64,000 nt of DNA. It comes from Shewanella psychropiezotolerans (GTDB taxonomy: Bacteria; Pseudomonadota; Gammaproteobacteria; Enterobacterales; Shewanellaceae). The notes below the pieces were generated by a model. It ran no database searches. It was not told where the DNA came from and saw nothing but the letters and a program-made list of their open reading frames with translations. How positions within the stretch are numbered: the first letter of the stretch is position 1; every line of letters starts with the position of its first letter. This document shows, one piece after another, positions 62,235 to 64,000 of the stretch. Both the position numbers and the translations under genes were made by a program. The stretch covers positions 4,642,001 through 4,706,000 of the forward strand of contig NZ_CP041614.1 in assembly GCF_007197555.1 (NCBI RefSeq), written 5' to 3'.

Positions 62235-62897
62235 TTAGATACCAAAGGCGCCTTTAATGCCCTCTATCGCCATCTGTGTTCCTATGACGGCGAGAATAAG
62301 GCCCATCATTCGGGTGATAGCACCGAGTGCTGCATTGCCTAAATAGCTAACCAGCTTTCCACCTGAGATAAAGAAACCGTAGGTGACAAGGCAAAGAACA
62401 CCAAAGGCCCCTATGGTGATCAACATTTCCTCTATGCCCCCTCCCGCCGAAAAGCTCATGGCTGTGGCTATAGTTCCTGGTCCAGCTAAGATCGGCAGAG
62501 CCAGTGGGGATACCGCTATGCTCAGAGCAGCCTCACGTGCCTTAGCCTTATCACTAGCATTTTGTTTACTCTCACGTAATTGTTGATTATCCGGGTGATG
62601 CACGCTGGAATTATTTCCCTGCAGCATATGAAAACCAATCAAGAAAACCAGTAAGCCCCCCGTTATCCTAAATGCAGATAGCGATATTCCAAACAGGGTA
62701 AAAATATACTGACCAGCGAGTGAGAATAAGGTAATGATGATAAAAGCCAATAGCAGGGCCCTAAATGCGATGGCTTTCGTGGTTTGCTCATCTTCTTCCG
62801 AGGTTAATCCTAAAAATATTGGCACATTCGCAATAGGATTCATGATGGCGAAAAAACCCATAAACACAGTCCCCATGTGCAACCAAAGTCCATCCAT
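62235..62897 (-). CDS. MarC-family inner-membrane protein
   Basis: A 220-residue protein with six membrane helices of the MarC/NAAT family: FFAIMNPIANVPIFLGLT near the N-terminus, SPLALPILAGPGTIATAMSF in the middle and GLILAVIGTQMAIEGI at the end. AAGGAAAG precedes the ATG. Earlier thought to be multiple-antibiotic-resistance proteins; actual transport substrate not established. Confidence 0.92.
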   Translation of the reverse strand: MDGLWLHMGTVFMGFFAIMNPIANVPIFLGLTSEEDEQTTKAIAFRALLLAFIIITLFSLAGQYIFTLFGISLSAFRITGGLLVFLIGFHMLQGNNSSVHHPDNQQLRESKQNASDKAKAREAALSIAVSPLALPILAGPGTIATAMSFSAGGGIEEMLITIGAFGVLCLVTYGFFISGGKLVSYLGNAALGAITRMMGLILAVIGTQMAIEGIKGAFGI

Positions 62898-63095
62898 ATT
62901 GTTCTTTCCTTAAAGCAGAGATAAATGAGTATATTCTTGGGGTGGATTATATTTCGTCAGCCCATATAGATAACATCAGCGGGAAATAATCACAAACACT
63001 AAAAACTTAGGAGCATCCTATCCCTAATATCAGAAACTAGATTAAAATCTGAACATTGGGAAGAAATATGCAGGCTGATAGCTCAGGCCCTTATA

Positions 63096-63129
63096 ACAGA
63101 AAGCCGAGTCTATACTCGGCTTTCTGTTA
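63096..63129. terminator. Bidirectional terminator-like hairpin
   Basis: AACAGAAAGCCGAGT / ACTCGGCTTTCTGTT, a perfect 15-bp stem with CTAT loop, 22 bases after the S9 peptidase stop codon (minus strand). Confidence 0.8.
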
Positions 63130-63151
63130 TTGACTGAACTTAAGATTATGA

Positions 63152-64000
63152 CTAGTCCGCTTTCTTATACTCGATATAAGCTTCACCTTGGGTCAACCAA
63201 GTCGGAGCAGGTGTTCCCTTAAGATAATGATCGAAATACTCCATCATGCGGATGCTGTAATCCAGCTTATTAGGATACTTCTTCAGATGATGTGGCTCAT
63301 CTTGGTATTGTAGGAAGACCACATCTTTACCGGCGCGACGCATCGCTAAATAGAGCTCGATACCTTGCTCCCAAGGCACTGCATCATCTTTATCACCAAA
63401 CATGATCATCATAGGTGTCTCGATGCGCTCGGCGTAGAAAACTGGTGAGTTCTCGATGTACTTCTGCGGCGCGCGAAATAGGCTCTCGCCGATACGGCTC
63501 TGGCCCGTTTCATACTGGAACTGACGCGCTAAACCACTGCCCAAACGTATACCGCTATAGGCGCTGGTCATATTTGAAACGGGAGCTCCGGAGACGGCGG
63601 CCTTGAAGATGTGAGTCTGAGTCACCGCAAATGCCGTTTGATAACCGCCCCATGAATGGCCTTGAATACCTATGGCATCGGGATCAGCAACGCCCATCTC
63701 GATGATCTTCTGCACACCCGACGTTAATGCCTGAACAGATGTTGCTCCAGGATAGCCAACTTCGAATCTGATATCAGGCAGAAAGATGGCGTAGCCATTA
63801 TCGGCATACCAGGCAAAGTTAGGCCTATGATTGATCTTCATCTGTGGGAAAGCGTGCAACCTGTCACTCATGAAACGATAGAAATACACCAACACTGGGT
63901 AGCGCTGACCTTCGACATAGTTAGTTGGCTTAATTAGCACACCGTCCAGAGGCTGACCATCGCCATTAGTCCAATGGACTAACTCAGACTTTCCCCAATT
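63152..64000 (-). CDS. S9 prolyl oligopeptidase-family peptidase, C-terminal part
   Basis: The catalytic domain of an S9 serine peptidase whose N-terminal beta-propeller lies beyond the window; the frame is open to the last base (KSELVHWTNGDGQPLDGVLI). Nucleophile in IQGHSWGGYQTAFA (GxSxGG), Asp in GDKDDAVPWEQG and His in EPHHLKKY. It ends DHYLKGTPAPTWLTQGEAYI-EYKKAD. A dipeptidyl- or acylaminoacyl-peptidase type activity is likely. Confidence 0.9.
   Translation of the reverse strand, partial: NWGKSELVHWTNGDGQPLDGVLIKPTNYVEGQRYPVLVYFYRFMSDRLHAFPQMKINHRPNFAWYADNGYAIFLPDIRFEVGYPGATSVQALTSGVQKIIEMGVADPDAIGIQGHSWGGYQTAFAVTQTHIFKAAVSGAPVSNMTSAYSGIRLGSGLARQFQYETGQSRIGESLFRAPQKYIENSPVFYAERIETPMMIMFGDKDDAVPWEQGIELYLAMRRAGKDVVFLQYQDEPHHLKKYPNKLDYSIRMMEYFDHYLKGTPAPTWLTQGEAYIEYKKAD

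Noticed and set aside
1..64000. tRNA, rRNA or CRISPR array
   Set aside because: No cloverleaf-like gene, rRNA segment or regularly spaced repeat array was recognised by eye; an RNA-model search would be needed to exclude small ones.

Overview
The window is a stretch of chromosome from a marine gammaproteobacterium, almost certainly an EPA-producing Shewanella. The strongest sign is the left edge: the 3' end of pfaC followed by pfaD, the last genes of the omega-3 polyunsaturated fatty acid synthase locus. TonB-dependent receptors, a GlyGly-CTERM surface protein, the pstS/phoR/phoB/porin block, rdgC, ppnN, xni and a DUF3192 protein fit the same genus. No rRNA, tRNA or CRISPR array was seen.

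Layout. 1-2.2 kb: end of the pfa operon. 2.2-18 kb: nutrient acquisition and export (two large TonB receptors, one behind a Fur-box-like site; an NCS2 purine/pyrimidine permease; a penicillin/AHL-acylase-type Ntn-hydrolase; an M20 amidohydrolase; a LysR/AhpD-fold pair with a clear operator; a rhombosortase-type surface protein). 18-29 kb: a PepSY protein with a PhoP/PhoQ-like two-component system whose regulator gene carries a partial tandem duplication, an RND pump with a frameshifted adaptor gene, and a LysR-controlled HlyD/small membrane protein/DUF2955 exporter. 29-33.4 kb: NYN-domain protein, M1 aminopeptidase and a collagenase-like lipoprotein, with two related candidate small RNA genes.

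33.44-46.01 kb is a 12.6-kb accessory island bounded by a 13-bp direct repeat. Joining its outer flanks rebuilds a perfect bidirectional terminator downstream of pstS. It carries a truncated topB, an H-NS-like gene, two unknown genes surrounded by four copies of a GTTACANTGTAAC operator, several large inverted repeats, at least one integron-type gene cassette, a DUF1254/DUF3313/outer-membrane/DUF3604 cluster, and an IS6-family element that truncates an outer-membrane gene. No integrase gene was found, so it looks like a decayed composite element.

46-64 kb returns to core genes: the Pho system (pstS, phoR, phoB and a porin, with Pho-box-like sites), rdgC, an M61 peptidase, a TPR membrane protein and a diguanylate cyclase, ppnN, xni, DUF3192, an SDR oxidoreductase, a broken methyltransferase, a MarC-family protein and the 3' end of an S9 peptidase.

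At least six genes (RND adaptor, topB, a small membrane protein, an outer-membrane gene, phoR, an isoprenylcysteine-methyltransferase homologue) are each restored by adding one base at or beside a short run of identical bases. That pattern points to uncorrected sequencing indels at least as much as to real gene decay.
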